DNA of 64,000 nucleotides from Trichomonas vaginalis G3 (taxonomy: Eukaryota > Parabasalia > Trichomonadida > Trichomonadidae), in contig NC_067207.1 in assembly GCF_026262505.1 (NCBI RefSeq), positions 12,554,082-12,618,081 of the forward strand, given 5' to 3'. The position numbers were made by a program, and so were the translations under genes. The notes under the pieces are model-generated. The model did not search any database and was not told the origin of the DNA. It saw nothing but the letters and a program-made list of their open reading frames with translations. Within the stretch, counting starts at the first letter, position 1. Each line of letters starts with the position of its first letter. This document shows positions 29,716-40,778 of the stretch, in pieces.

Positions 29716-32249
29716 TAAGGATGTCAATTTGGAAGAAAAGTGAGAAAATTCCTAAAATGCTAAAAATGAATTTTCCAAATGTATTTTTTTATCTCATTTT
29801 TTTGATTTTGAAAAAAATTTGGAGAGAAGAACTCTTCGTTTTTGAATTTTATCACGATGGTTTTAAAGTATATTAGACACATGTATTGGTATTACTATTT
29901 TGGTATATTTTGAGAGAAAATCCCTAAAAAGTGAGAAAATCTAAGACGGTTTGAGAAAATATATAAACTATTGAAAATTTGAATTAAACTTCTAATTTGG
30001 AAAAAAGAAATTTGGAAAGAAGAAAATTCAAAAATCGAGATTTAGACTCAGCATCAAATGGAGAACAAAATGTTTCTTCATATGAAGGAAAAAAATTTTC
30101 TTGTGAAGAAATAGAGTTTTTAAAATTTTATTGTATGTAATGAAATAAACAAATATTAAAATTATTTTTTGATAACAAGAAAATTCCCAATAGAAAATAT
30201 TTGAGAGAAAGAAAAGGTAACTAAACTCCTTTCGCCGATCCGATTTGCCCCATATTTAAAATATAGCTTGCATATGTAGAAGAAAAGCTAATTTTGAAGT
30301 ACGCCCGAAATCCACCAACAGGATTTCGAGCTACTAAAAAGGTACTTTTAAATGTGATTTTTTTTATAAAAAATTAAATTTATTTTAAGATCAGACTAAA
30401 AACTAATTTTATGGAAAATCTATATCGACAAATTTATTACTTATTGGGTATATAGATTTTTTGATTATGGCGATTATGTCTGATATGCTTCCAATAAGCC
30501 AAAACACATTTCATACTGATTTCTATAAAAGGTATCTTTATTATAGAAGTGTAAGCTATATCTGTTTGTTTTTTTATTATAACAAATTCAAAATTCTCTT
30601 ATAAGGACTAGATGAAATCTGTATTATTAAATCATTAGCTAAATGAAGGTTCAAATAGAAAGTAAATATCAATTTATATGATACTGAAACCAAATAGTTC
30701 TTTTAATAAAAGATAACACGCTGAAAATTATTGAGTATTTGCAAATCTCAAAAATCTATTGGTGAATTTGGCTCAACTTTTAAAATTATAACATCCATAT
30801 CAAATCATAAAAGCAGACAAAAATTAAAGCCAAACCTATCGGCCAATTTTTTTTTGATATTTTGATTTTTGAGGTATACTTTTAAAAGTGGATTTAAAGC
30901 ACTTATGAAAAAACATTAACTTCTGTCGTTATGATTATTGATTTAGACAATAATGATTTTAATCTTTGATTATCAAAACACTAAAGTCATCTTTTTAACA
31001 TTTGCTTGGTAGCATTAACTCAAGTCTAAAGTACTATTTTATGTGGCACTCTTAGAATTTTTGTATTCATTGTACACGCTGAAATAGTACCATTAAAGTT
31101 ATGGCGGACTTTCAAAAAATAGTTTGGTCACCTTTGAGAAAGAAAAAAAGAAAATTGAAAAATATTACTCTCCTTTATATTTCATGAGATTTTAAATTTA
31201 TTCTCATAAAATTGACAATTTTATACGTTTAGATGAAAATAAGTGATTTTGGTTGAAATAGAAATTATTATTTGCTTACAGCTATCAAATAGATTTTTGC
31301 TATTTTGATTAAAATTTGTTAATCAAATTAATAAATTTTTTCTAAATATCTTAAATATCTGGATCACTCACATATACAATGAATTGAACGATAAAAATAA
31401 TACAAACTCAACTAAGTTTCCTGTCTTTCAACTAAAAAAAATTATGCAAATTAAATTAAATTGTTTATTCAAATATAAAACAAAGATGAAGTAATTACAG
31501 TATGGCAGTCCCAATGGGAACCGCGGTAATTTACCGAGGTTTCCGCACACCGGTTCCTTTTTTTAGGAATTTTTTAGATTAAAAAATATGCTTTGTAAAT
31601 CATTTTTTGTAAATCGGCAAAAATTTGGAAATATTCTGACGACAATAAATCTGGGAATAGTATTTGAAATACGAGAACAACCTATTTAAAAGTGTTTCGC
31701 TCGATTTTGTATAATTTCAAATTTTCGCATATAGCTTTCCGTGAATTACCGTGATTTTACCGCCACATCAATAGTTTACGACACTTTTCCCGTAAATTGA
31801 GTAGTTTACTGCACTTTTTTCCGTAAAATTGAGTTACGGGAATCCGTAAGATTACCGTACCTCACTTCTAGTTGAAAATAGCATTAGTATATAATAAATA
31901 TATTCATTATTCATATTTTTGATTTTGAATTACGGAAAAAGTGAGTTCAGAACTTCCAATTATTATTTGATTAATTATGTTAAAAATACTATAAGGAATT
32001 AAAATACATAATGTTGAAATTTGAATTACGGAAAAGTGAGGGTGAAAGTGAAGTGAAAAAGTAAAATATTTTTTGTTGAAATAATCATAGTTGTACAATT
32101 TTGAAACTATATGTAAAGCTATAAATTGAATAAATTCAAAAACAAAAATTGTTTATTCTTATTAATAAATTTATATTAATCAATATTTGAACAACCCGTA
32201 ATTAAAATTGAATTCCTCTTAAAATTTAATCCATACGTTAATTTTTAAT
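29716..32249. other. Gene-free stretch with TTACCG/CGGTAA words
   Basis: No credible gene. Between 31520 and 31865 the words CCGTAA and TTACCG recur about eight times, including the exact palindrome CGGTAATTTACCG near 31525. This is unlike the neighbouring AT-only sequence and may be the remnant of a repeat element. Confidence 0.4.
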
Positions 32250-33350
32250 TTGCTCGGCGAATGCCGAGCTTCCCTACTTCTCTTGTCATTCCTTCAAAAA
32301 CTCTAATCTCATCGCACTTACAAACATCATGATTTGATGTATTGTCGAGAAATCTTAGACTTGTTTGTCATTTGATTATAGCATTTGAAAGTCATCTCGA
32401 AAATCGATTAACAAGACAATTTCCCAAACATCTACATACAAGTAGATGATGGTAAACCCATTAGAGTTGTTTTGCTATGATTCCTCCAATCTTATGATGA
32501 GAAAAATCATATCAAAACAGCTCTAATCGAACATTCTACACAGCTTAGCATCCAGCTAGTTCCAAGTAATGCGATTACAACATCAACGGCCAAAGCCTTT
32601 CAGAGTCCTTTAATCATTTCTTCTCATCTCAATGTGAAGTGGCCCCAAACGAACTACAAGCTGACGTTACAACGCATTACAACCCGGTTAATACGAGCAT
32701 ATACATTAGAGCTGCTTTGTTATGATCTCCCTCATCAATTGATGAGAGATCTCATTATGAAGCAGCTCCAATCGAACTAAAAACCTACATACAAATGAGT
32801 GAAAACAAATCATTAGAGTTGTGTTGCTTTGATTTCTCTCATCAGAAGATGAGAGATACCAGAACAAAACAACTCTAATCAAACTTTCTACACAACTCAG
32901 CACAGTATCAATGCAAAGTAATGCGTCTGTATCGTTAACAAGCAAAGTTGTTTCGGGTCCTTCCATTTTGGAAGAATTCGGAACAACTTTGCGAATTGAT
33001 AGTGTAAACCCATATACATGAAAGCGTGCATGCATAAAGACAGGTATTGTCAGCAATGACTACCTGCCCAGCTATGAGTGATCAGAGAATTACCATCTCA
33101 GGCTTTTTGAGAACGTTTCAGCCAGGACCCTCGTATGTTGACTGTGAGAAAGGCATCCTTTATCTGAAATAGATGCTTTTCCAACAATCAAATTCGAAGA
33201 TCTTCGATGTTATTGTAAAAAGAGAAGGAAAAGGAAATAAGAGGAAGGAGAGGAAGAAGGAAAGGAAAAGAAGAAGAAGAAAAAAAAGAAGGACATATTA
33301 AATATAATGCGCACTTAATAGTGCCGAGGCGGCGGAGCCGCCGAGGCGCG
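32250..33350. repeat. Cluster of long imperfect hairpins bounded by GC hairpins
   Basis: Three hairpins of about 75 nt, related in sequence, lie at about 32460-32533, 32705-32780 and 32811-32885. Each starts CATTAGAG(T/C)TG and returns as CA(A/G)CTC(T/C)AATC. The last two have the loop-proximal CTCATC...GATGAGAGAT. A fourth unrelated hairpin is at 32940-32993 (GCAAAGTTGTT...AACAACTTTGC). After the first and third comes TTCTACACA. The block is flanked by GCTCGGCGAATGCCGAGC (about 32252) and GGCGGCGGAGCCGCC (about 33327). A polypurine run covers about 33224-33297. No protein coding. Confidence 0.7.
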
Positions 33351-35714
33351 ATTTTTTTGACCCTATATTACCGCACGGCAATGTTTTTCTCGATTTTGTA
33401 CAGCCCTAAATTACAGTTATCATAAACTTTATGAATAACTCTGTAATTGGTTCAGATTTTCGTAAAAATATTTTTATTAATATCGATAAGAATACGTTTA
33501 CCTACTATCACAACATATCGATAAACAAGAGTAGAGTGATTTTTATCATCGAAACTTTTTAAAAGCTGTAAGCTGGAAGGAAAAATCTTGTTTTTTCTGA
33601 GTTAGTTGTAGAACTATTGATGCACGAGTTATCATTGTGATGTAGAAGGATGTCAATGTACTGACTGAAGGATATGAAGTGAATTGAATTTCATTGAATT
33701 TCAATTTGATCAAAATTTGTTGAAATGATATGAATGTGTCAACATCTGTATCACTCTCTTTCACTCCTTTCCTATTCTTTCGAGAACGAAGCTAGCTCAG
33801 CTTTCGCTGAGCGAATTGACACTTTTGATGCCCTAAACGTACATGCTCTCAAATTTATCGAAAAAATTATACCACCTAAACTAGTATATTCTTATTTTAA
33901 ATATGATATTATCCTTAGAATCCACACTAGAATATATTTAAATCAACTTTTAAAAAAGTTCGAATCCTGCGCGTCTCACTTTTTAAATTTTCGAAAAGGA
34001 AAATTATATTCTCCTAAAATGAAAACAATTTTCCGAATTGACATCCTTAATTTCACAGATTACAATTTGTGCGAATATATGAGTATATTTTAAAAATTTG
34101 TTATTTTCTTGATGTGAAATGCATAGTATCTACCAAATATATAGTTTTTGTACATTATAAAACAAAAGAATTATCATCATTTCTTTAATTCTGCAATAAA
34201 TAACATGCAAATTTACTAAAATAATAAAACCTTATGTTATACTTGGCATTATTAACAAATTTACAAGCAATAATGAATAATTCTATTGTTTATATTGCTA
34301 TATAAATAGGCAAAATTATTTCGAGAAAAAAAATATTCATTTCCCCGAGCTGCCATATCATAAAAGATATATTTTAATACATAAATATAAAAGGGGGAAC
34401 TTCGTCGACAACAAAGGTATCGACCAAAATTGTTCCCATTATGCTTGACATATGAAGTATAGTAATAGTGTGTATGGACTCATAGAATGACTTTCGTTTG
34501 ATTTCGAGATATATTATCATCTTCTAAAATATCCATACTTTACTTGATAACCCATATGTATTATCGTATTATGAAAATTAAACGAAAAATATGGCTCAAG
34601 ACGAGCAAAATTCGATGCTAAAAAAGTAAATTGTTTAATGATTAGGGTGCTTTCAGGTATTTTTCTGAAGAAACACTTTATTAGTTTTTCTTTCTACATC
34701 TGTATATAAAACATGCACAAACAAGGATGTATAATTAAAAATATTATTCGAATTGGGTAATTAAATCGTTAGATCTTAGATTTTATTAATCGTTTCTTCT
34801 TAAAATGAGACTGTGGTAATGAGAAATGTGTATGAGAGTTGGAGTATTGTTAAATTGCGCGAAATGTTGATAAGTTTCAAAAACAATTTGTAGTATGTTC
34901 AAGTATATTAGAATTTAATAATATGTGATAACATCGACTGCAAACAATCGATTTTAAGTGATTGATGAAAATCGATATCAATATTTAAAATTTTCTAGGT
35001 TTTTTTGACTGATAGCAATTGCTTTGGACACCTAGAATGAAGTTCTCCTTGGTGAGTTTCTCCAAATTTTTTCCATTTTAGAAAAAGCCTATGCAATTTT
35101 CTAGAAAATGATAACGTTTTTTTCAATTCTCGATTTTTTTTGGAAAAATGAGGTTATTTTTTTGAAAATTTATAATTTAGAGAGAAATAAACCATTTTCA
35201 TTGTGTTATAAATCGATAAAACCTTTTTATTTTTGCTATTCTATAATATTTCTACTAAAATATATCACTTATGCAGCAAAATCATATAACTATTTTTCAA
35301 AGATATAGAAAAGAAGAATATATTCCTAAATTATAAATCAGTCATAGTTTACTATCAAAAATAATATATTATTATATATAGATAACCATCCATTGTTAGT
35401 AATTTAAAATTATTTCTGGTTCAAATTAAGGATTATCTTCACATGTTTAGAAAATATTGTAAACATCTAGAAAACAATCAATAATATCATGATTTTATTA
35501 ACAAATGAGTTCAAGATATATATTGTGATTTGATTTTCGATAATAAATCTGAATCAAATGTATATTAAACTCGCATATTTAGTCTTCTTATCATAATAAT
35601 GTTATTAGTTAGTGACTATGGCTACAAAACAAGCAACATTAGATATGTATCTCATAATCAAACGGAAGTTAAGCTAAGATATTTGAGATTTTATCACCTG
35701 GTAGTATGCATGAT
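33351..35714. other. Gene-free stretch left of element A
   Basis: AT-rich with no recognised gene. A 119-codon frame at 33734-34093 has an ATG but no family feature. A hairpin GCTCAGCTTTCGCTGAGC lies near 33796. CATGAT at 35709-35714 is the probable 6-bp target duplication of element A. Confidence 0.4.
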
Positions 35715-35906
35715 AGTTAGTAAACCTAAGTCGTGTACTGTGGCACTGCGCGCCTCCATACACAACTTAGCTGTTTTGACACTTTACGAAACCGTTAACG
35801 TATATTTTACAACACAAACGACAACACTAACTTAACCTTAAATATTTACAAAACCGCCAACAATTTCACCTCACTAACGAACTCACTAATGAAAAAATAA
35901 ACGTTC

Positions 35907-36191
35907 TCATAAATTTTCTTCAATATCTTCATCATCAGTGTTAACTCTATTGTAGTCATACTTGAAGTCATAAAGTTTCTCAAGTTTTGAAATGCATAGT
36001 CTTGTTAACTTACCTTCATCATCATAAGTTTTTATAAAACTACCATGACAATCTTTATAAACAGTCAGTGTATAGTCAACTGGTCTAGGATGAAGTGTAA
36101 AGAACATGTTATACTCAGGAAGGAAGAATAAATGTTTAAATGTATGTTTGTTATATGTTTTGATTTGTATGAGTTGCTTTTGTTCTGTCAT
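35907..36191 (-). CDS. Terminal-repeat protein of element A (94 aa), unknown
   Basis: Small soluble protein starting MTEQKQLIQIKTYNKHTFKH and ending in an acidic tail (VNTDDEDIEENL). About 75 percent identical to the gene at 44153-44437 in element B, with most differences in the centre. It lies inside the terminal repeat, so an intact element would carry one copy at each end. The first residues and the acidic tail are the best conserved. No family recognised. A role near the ends, such as terminal-protein-like or end binding, is speculation from position only. Confidence 0.65.
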   Translation of the reverse strand: MTEQKQLIQIKTYNKHTFKHLFFLPEYNMFFTLHPRPVDYTLTVYKDCHGSFIKTYDDEGKLTRLCISKLEKLYDFKYDYNRVNTDDEDIEENL

Positions 36192-36210
36192 TTACATCCA
36201 AATAAAATAA

Positions 36211-36230
36211 AAAATAAAATAAAACTAACA
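36211..36230 (-). promoter_or_regulatory. Shared Polinton upstream motif
   Basis: On the gene strand: GTTAGTTTTATTTTATTT, about 20-40 bases before the ATG of the 94-aa gene. The same word stands before the genes starting at 44816, 55929 and 58017, so it is a likely core-promoter element of this Polinton family. Confidence 0.45.
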
Positions 36231-36236
36231 TTCTCA

Positions 36237-36770
36237 TTACTTTATAACTCTCTTCCTTGGTTTCTTTTTAGTTGCTTTCTTTACGTCCGTCTCCAACTTG
36301 ACTGTCTTTCTTCTTCGTCCGTAATGATACCAGTTACTTCCACCAGTCAATGGGTCAAATGGTCTTTCGTAAGGGTTTCCATACATTCCATAGGGACCAT
36401 ACGGAAGAACTGCTGGTGGAAGTTGTGGAGAAGAAACATTTTCTTTAGTTCCATCGACTCTATTTAAATGCATTGTTTCACCTTTCATCTGGTCATTAAA
36501 GTCTTTTGCGTGTTTTGCAAACTCATCGTCCTTTCCTAAAGCATTTTCTGACTCAGTCGCAACCAAATTGGATGCTTTATTTATGAGCCCTATTTTATTT
36601 AATCTTAACTTCTTTGCAACCCAGCCTCCAATCTTTCCTTTATTTGCATCTAATGTCTTCGAAACCCTTCCTCCACTCATTTTATTTACTGTGTCATAAG
36701 CTCCAAGTGCTTTTGCTCCAAATGCTAATGCTTTTGTTCCCATTGCGCCTAAAGCTGCCCAAGCTACCAT
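36237..36770 (-). CDS. Ala/Gly-rich basic-tailed protein of element A (177 aa)
   Basis: Starts MVAWAALGAMGTKALAFGAK, an amphipathic or hydrophobic Ala/Gly helix. A helical middle (NKIGLINKASNLVATESE) follows, then a Pro/Gly/Tyr-rich stretch (LPYGPYGMYGNPYERPFDP) and a strongly basic tail (KKATKKKPRKRVIK). This layout of membrane-active N-terminus, flexible middle and basic C-terminus recalls adenovirus pVI or pX-like internal capsid proteins; that is inference from composition only. It stands next to the minor-capsid candidate and ATPase, one base from the following gene. Confidence 0.6.
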   Translation of the reverse strand: MVAWAALGAMGTKALAFGAKALGAYDTVNKMSGGRVSKTLDANKGKIGGWVAKKLRLNKIGLINKASNLVATESENALGKDDEFAKHAKDFNDQMKGETMHLNRVDGTKENVSSPQLPPAVLPYGPYGMYGNPYERPFDPLTGGSNWYHYGRRRKTVKLETDVKKATKKKPRKRVIK

Positions 36771-36995
36771 TTACACCATATTAAAATCATCTCTCTTCAA
36801 TATTATCTCATAAAAGTTCTCGTTACTGGAGAAAGTCAATGAAACATAAACATTCTCACGTGCTTCGCCCTCACCGCTTTGCGGTCTATCTAACTTATTT
36901 CTTATATCATCTATACGCTTCAAAATGTCTGAACAATTGCTAACATCTTCTACAACAGTTATTTCATCATGAATGACCTTCAAGAACAAGCTCAT
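36771..36995 (-). CDS. Small protein of element A (74 aa), with a palindromic insert
   Basis: Starts MSLFLKVIHDEITVVEDVSN; predicted helix then strands. The coding region contains a GC-rich palindromic insert (36860-36887) read as RPQSGEGEARE, of the same type as inserts elsewhere in the two elements. Abuts the neighbouring genes at both ends without spacer. No family recognised. Confidence 0.5.
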   Translation of the reverse strand: MSLFLKVIHDEITVVEDVSNCSDILKRIDDIRNKLDRPQSGEGEARENVYVSLTFSSNENFYEIILKRDDFNMV

Positions 36996-37877
36996 TTAAT
37001 ATGCTATTAAAATCATCTCAATAATGAGTCCATCCTTTCCATCTTTAGGTAGCACAACATCTTTCATTGAAGAAGGTTCGACAAGTCTTATGTTAAACTT
37101 ACTGACAAAGTTTGTTATACTATAATGCTTCGGCGGCGAATACATGTAGTTTGAAAGACATAATATAGATTCTTCAGCAAATTCACTTATACTGGATTTT
37201 ATAACAATGTTCTCACGAGACCAAATACCACCAATTGACAATCTTGTAAGCAATCCTGCTGAACCTTCAACTGTAAACGTCGATGGTAACATTCCACGAA
37301 GGTCATCTATTGACATCTTTGAGTCACTGAATTTAAAGATTTTCTTAAAGCAATCGTCATTATCTAACCATGCAATAGCTTTGAAGTTTTCATTCGAATA
37401 TACATCTGCTTCATTAAATGTAAAACCTGACTTCTTTGCAGAGGCGATTTTAAAATCTATTGCATTTGTTTCAAAATTATATGCTATGGTAACTTCTGAA
37501 GGTAATGGATGCCCTTCCGCAGTCAGTTGTTCTCTCACTACCATTTGAAGCTTTGTGTTAAAAACTTTCATGTCATCTCCTGTATCTAAGTTCACATACA
37601 CAGCAACAGGGAAACTATCTTGCTTCTTTGTTTCATCATTATATCTCAAAACATTAAAGTTCTTCAATAATATTGTCCTTCCTGCTGGAATACTTCTAAC
37701 TTGTCTTATTTCAATAGCTTTCTCACCTCCTACATACTCTACCCAGTGTCTTGGATATTCATAAGTATACTGACTTTCTTGAATTTTGGTTGGTTTCATC
37801 ATAACGTGTTCATAGTATATCTTTATACTCTTGTCAGTTAGACTCGGTGCTATGTTCTGAATATTTCTGACTTGCAT
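36996..37877 (-). CDS. Minor-capsid (penton-like) candidate of element A
   Basis: About 293 residues from the ATG at 37877 (MQVRNIQNIAPSLTDKSIKI). The frame is open further up to 37964, but that would overlap the divergent ATPase start at 37894. Rich in beta-strand patterns. Its last third (IGGIWSRENIVIKSSISEF, then LPKDGKDGLIIEMIL) matches the plan of the protein at 49208-50065 (TPGIWDRKQAILYSNLSKG, then LPPDGKDCLYIEAQLLN), so the two are probably distant paralogues. Polintons encode a major and a minor (penton) capsid protein; position beside the ATPase supports a structural role. Assignment is inference. Confidence 0.5.
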   Translation of the reverse strand: MQVRNIQNIAPSLTDKSIKIYYEHVMMKPTKIQESQYTYEYPRHWVEYVGGEKAIEIRQVRSIPAGRTILLKNFNVLRYNDETKKQDSFPVAVYVNLDTGDDMKVFNTKLQMVVREQLTAEGHPLPSEVTIAYNFETNAIDFKIASAKKSGFTFNEADVYSNENFKAIAWLDNDDCFKKIFKFSDSKMSIDDLRGMLPSTFTVEGSAGLLTRLSIGGIWSRENIVIKSSISEFAEESILCLSNYMYSPPKHYSITNFVSKFNIRLVEPSSMKDVVLPKDGKDGLIIEMILIAY

Positions 37878-37893
37878 TTTTAATGGAGATAAA
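37878..37893. promoter_or_regulatory. 16-bp bidirectional promoter region
   Basis: Only 16 bases separate the divergent ATGs at 37877 (minus) and 37894 (plus). The core is close to that at 40779-40795 and 62373-62389: TTTTAATGGAGATAAA here, TTTTAATGAGAATAAA there (read in the matching direction). Leaders must be nearly absent. Confidence 0.5.
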
Positions 37894-38727
37894 ATGAAGC
37901 ATTTAATACATGACGTAGATGAAGACATGAATGAAACTACAGACAAACTTAACTCTTCTCTCATTCTTCCTTTCAGTAAGGACTATGAGTTCTGTTCAAA
38001 TGGTGTTTATTTCTATTGTGGAAAGATGGGTTCAGGTAAGACATTTAACCTCATTCGTCATATACTCATAACAGAGCGTTTAGGAAACGACTCTTACTAT
38101 GACCAAATCATTATATCAGCAACTTCAGACTCTATGGACTCAACAGCGAAAACATTTATGTCAAAAGTTCAAGCCTCCGTCGTTAAAGTTCCAGACAGTG
38201 AACTCATTGAATTTCTTCAACGTTACATTCGACGTAAGAGAAAATATTATGCTATTGTAGAGTTCATACAGTCAGGAATGCAAAAGACTTCAGAAGAGAT
38301 GGAAAGAATTATTGACAAACACCACTTACGTCAGTACTCAGGAGTTTACGATATGAAACGACTTACAAACTACATTCTATCAAAACTTTCAAAATACCCC
38401 TTCAAAAAATATCCTTCAAATACTCTGCTCGTTTGTGACGACTTCGCCGGAAAAGGTTTAGTGTCAAAGCCTGACTCACCATTAGCTAACATCATAACTA
38501 AAGTCAGACATTACCATTTAACTGTAGCAATACTTATGCAAACATGGCGTTTCCTTGCTTTAAACATAAAACGTCTCATAACTGACTTCGTTATCTTTCA
38601 AGGTTTCTCACGCTATGATATTGAACTCATTTGGAAACAGTCAGGTATAACATTACCTTTGAAGAAATTTGGGAAGCATATAAGTCTCTCATCTCTCCTC
38701 GTTCATACCTTGAGATTCATATCATGA
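37894..38727 (+). CDS. FtsK/A32-like packaging ATPase of element A
   Basis: Genome-packaging ATPase of the FtsK-HerA/A32 class, a core Polinton gene that would drive DNA into capsids. The Walker A motif is CGKMGSGKT at residues about 42-50. The Walker B is NTLLVCDDFAG near 174-184. A sensor-like stretch (VRHYHLTVAILMQTWRFLAL) follows. Length 277 residues, close to the 230-290 usual for the class. Start: ATG at 37894 right after the shared bidirectional promoter. The gene looks broken about once. The equivalent gene of B should lie beyond the window. Confidence 0.85.
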   Translation: MKHLIHDVDEDMNETTDKLNSSLILPFSKDYEFCSNGVYFYCGKMGSGKTFNLIRHILITERLGNDSYYDQIIISATSDSMDSTAKTFMSKVQASVVKVPDSELIEFLQRYIRRKRKYYAIVEFIQSGMQKTSEEMERIIDKHHLRQYSGVYDMKRLTNYILSKLSKYPFKKYPSNTLLVCDDFAGKGLVSKPDSPLANIITKVRHYHLTVAILMQTWRFLALNIKRLITDFVIFQGFSRYDIELIWKQSGITLPLKKFGKHISLSSLLVHTLRFIS

Positions 38728-38776
38728 CTAATACCATTAAAGTCAAAAATATTCCATGGGAACGACCAACATTGTT

Positions 38777-39178
38777 TTAAAGTTTAACCTTCAATTGACT
38801 GATGGTAAACAAATTCCATGCATCTCTGTCGCCATTTCTGTTAATATTTTTGCTGTCATTCATATCATCCACTTCTCCATCCGTTAGCTTTTGAGGATAT
38901 GCGTTAGAATAGCTGTTCTTAAATGAAGGCTTTTCACCTTTGAGAGCATAAACTCTATAACTTTCTGCATACTTTATGTTTGAACCTCCTGAGCCATCAT
39001 TGACATAAATTTTTATAGGCTTCCACCCTTTGTTCATATTCCTGCTTCTTCCCTTAGCTCTTTTGTTCAGTAGTTCTACATCCTTATACACAGCTCCTGT
39101 CTCAGTGAATTCAACAATATTTTCATTCGTTAGCTTTACATTCAAACCCTTGTCGAGTATATTGTTCATTTCATACAT
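38777..39178 (-). CDS. Unknown protein of element A (about 133 aa)
   Basis: Frame starting MYEMNNILDKGLNVKLTNEN; predicted beta-rich, with VYKDVELLNKRAKGRSRNMN and a Gly/Ser stretch NDGSGGSNIKYAESYRVYAL. The frame is open up to 39295, but the upper part would overlap the divergent gene starting at 39204, so the ATG at 39178 is preferred (25-bp spacer). No family recognised. Confidence 0.5.
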   Translation of the reverse strand: MYEMNNILDKGLNVKLTNENIVEFTETGAVYKDVELLNKRAKGRSRNMNKGWKPIKIYVNDGSGGSNIKYAESYRVYALKGEKPSFKNSYSNAYPQKLTDGEVDDMNDSKNINRNGDRDAWNLFTISQLKVKL

Positions 39179-39203
39179 ATAAAAGGTTTTTATTCTATAT
39201 GAA

Positions 39204-39818
39204 ATGAGAAGCAAATCCATCTTAGCTGGTGCCGTTAATGTTCCAATTGAACCAACATCAAATGTTGACTCACGAACGACAAACAATATTGTCATAAAGA
39301 ACTATAGTTCAGAGTGTTTGAAAGAAAAAGAACCAGAACTGAAATCCGTGAATTTAAACTCAGCTTCAAGTGCAAACGCTACATCAGATGTTAAGTTAGA
39401 GTATCCACCACTGGACCAAATTCTTTCAAGAGAAGCCAACGACAACCCTTACACAAATGTTCAAACAAATCCTTCAGATAACGTAGACCATTACCTTCTT
39501 CAGTTATACCAAACAATTTTACTCAAAGACGATAAGAAGCTTTTGGTAAATCTTATAAGCAAGAACCAAATAATTCTAACAAAGGAGGACCTTGAAAATG
39601 TTATATCACGAATAACAGGGAAACAATGTGTCATTGACTATCTCGACCCTGAAATCGAATGCTGTGGTCAAACGCCACCATTCATGAAAATAGGTAACAT
39701 CCGCATCATTGAAACACCAGGAACTACAGGAGTTGAGTTTAAGTATAAATATTCGAACGAATATACAAAACTTTCAACAGAATATAAGCTTTGTTTGAAA
39801 TATGTTTTAGTAAATTAA
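39204..39818 (+). CDS. Conserved unknown protein of element A (204 aa)
   Basis: Starts MRSKSILAGAVNVPIEPTSN. A disordered, Asn/Ser-rich first 80 residues is followed by a compact C-terminal half (LLQLYQTILLKDDKKLL, then CVIDYLDPEIECCGQTPPF). It matches 63458-63994 in element B almost residue for residue, except that B has a 12-residue insertion after EPELKS encoded by a palindromic insert. No motif known to me. Convergent with the next gene, 4-bp overlap at the ends. Confidence 0.65.
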   Translation: MRSKSILAGAVNVPIEPTSNVDSRTTNNIVIKNYSSECLKEKEPELKSVNLNSASSANATSDVKLEYPPLDQILSREANDNPYTNVQTNPSDNVDHYLLQLYQTILLKDDKKLLVNLISKNQIILTKEDLENVISRITGKQCVIDYLDPEIECCGQTPPFMKIGNIRIIETPGTTGVEFKYKYSNEYTKLSTEYKLCLKYVLVN

Positions 39819-40054
39819 AGCAACTTATAGTATCTATCCAAAACTTCTTCAACAGTATCGAACTCATCTTCATAATGCAAACCTAATCTTATTGACTTGG
39901 TGCAGTTTTCACTAACACAATATTTTTCTGTTCTCTTGACTGACATAACTAACTCATTTGTTTCATCAAACAGCAACAACCAAAGTTCATGACCTAATAC
40001 ATAACATTCATACTTTATATTTTTAGCTCTGAGTTCTCTTGTAAGCTGTTGCAT
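39815..40054 (-). CDS. Conserved small protein of element A (79 aa)
   Basis: Starts MQQLTRELRAKNIKYECYVL and ends DTVEEVLDRYYKLL. The matching gene of B (63125-63397) differs mainly by ten extra residues after KRTEK, produced by a 30-bp palindromic insert. Its start overlaps the end of the upstream gene by about 40 bp. Function unknown. Confidence 0.65.
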   Translation of the reverse strand: MQQLTRELRAKNIKYECYVLGHELWLLLFDETNELVMSVKRTEKYCVSENCTKSIRLGLHYEDEFDTVEEVLDRYYKLL

Positions 40055-40778
40055 TTAATATTTTCTAAAAAGTCAACTTCAACAGTCATTCGCACTGGTG
40101 CCTTCAGTTCTACAGGCTCGCCTTGAAAGTCAACTAGTCTAAATTGCATGTCTTTCAAATTATGAGGACTAATGCGAACCCATTTACCTAAATGAGTTGC
40201 TATGACAGGAACGTTTGGAATGAACATTGAATTGACTGCATAACAGAAGGATTATATTCTACTGAACCTTTACTATTAACTCCTGAAATGCCTGTGACAT
40301 TAGCTATTTTTGACTCAATGTACAAACAATTACCATAACATACGTATGGAACAGATTTCATCTCAATCGTTTTGTCAACACTTTTCAAAGGAAATGTCAT
40401 ATGGTATGCACCCAGAAGCAATTGAACTCTATGACTCATTCTTGGTATCTTAAACTCTTTCTTGCTACTGAACTTCAATGTTCCCTCAGAAGAGAGTTCG
40501 ACATCTATGTTGTCAATAGTTTCTTCATTTATGAGAGTACCTATGACTCCAGCAATTTTATCTATTCTATACCCAGCTCTGTTAGGAAATGTTATAACAC
40601 TTCTTTTGTCATCTATTTCAATCTCTATGAAATCTGTTTCATCTGTTATGACAAAAGTTGCGATAGTATTGAAGTCAACAACTCTGAAAGCAAGCGCTTC
40701 ATTCTGAAGACCTAAGTTTGTTTGTAGCTTTACTGTCCCGTATTCGTTTGGGTCTGTACTTTGCAAATAGAACAACAT
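40015..40778 (-). CDS. Second minor-capsid-like protein gene of element A
   Basis: Beta-rich protein starting MLFYLQSTDPNEYGTVKLQT, with SYVCYGNC-like region (PYVCYGNCLYIESKIANVTG) and a C-terminal part DMQFRLVDFQGEPVELKAPV. The latter resembles the 'LTFRL.D..G..VDLNG' strand pair found in a widespread Polinton structural protein. The phrase CLYIES also recalls CLYIEA in the protein at 49208-50065. The gene looks broken about once. Counterpart in B: 62390-63164. Structural role inferred. Confidence 0.5.

Larger units (their letters stand above)
35715..36236 (+). repeat. Terminal repeat of element A
   Basis: Shares with the left end of B (43928 on) the opening AGTTAGTA, the words GGCACTGCGCGCCTCC and AACGTATATTTTACAACA, the 94-aa gene and the word ATTACTTTATAACTCTCTTC at its inner edge. 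These are opposite ends of the element type (ATPase end in A, capsid end in B), so the shared block marks a terminal inverted repeat of roughly 500 bp or more. Confidence 0.75.

Noticed and set aside
33734-34093. 119-codon plus-strand frame with ATG
   Set aside because: Composition follows the AT-rich background, no family pattern, and it contains a small GC hairpin typical of local repeats.
38777-39818. Adenain-type cysteine protease expected in Polintons
   Set aside because: No His-Asp/Glu-Cys pattern of the family could be seen in these or other visible genes; the protease may lie in the part outside the window or be absent.
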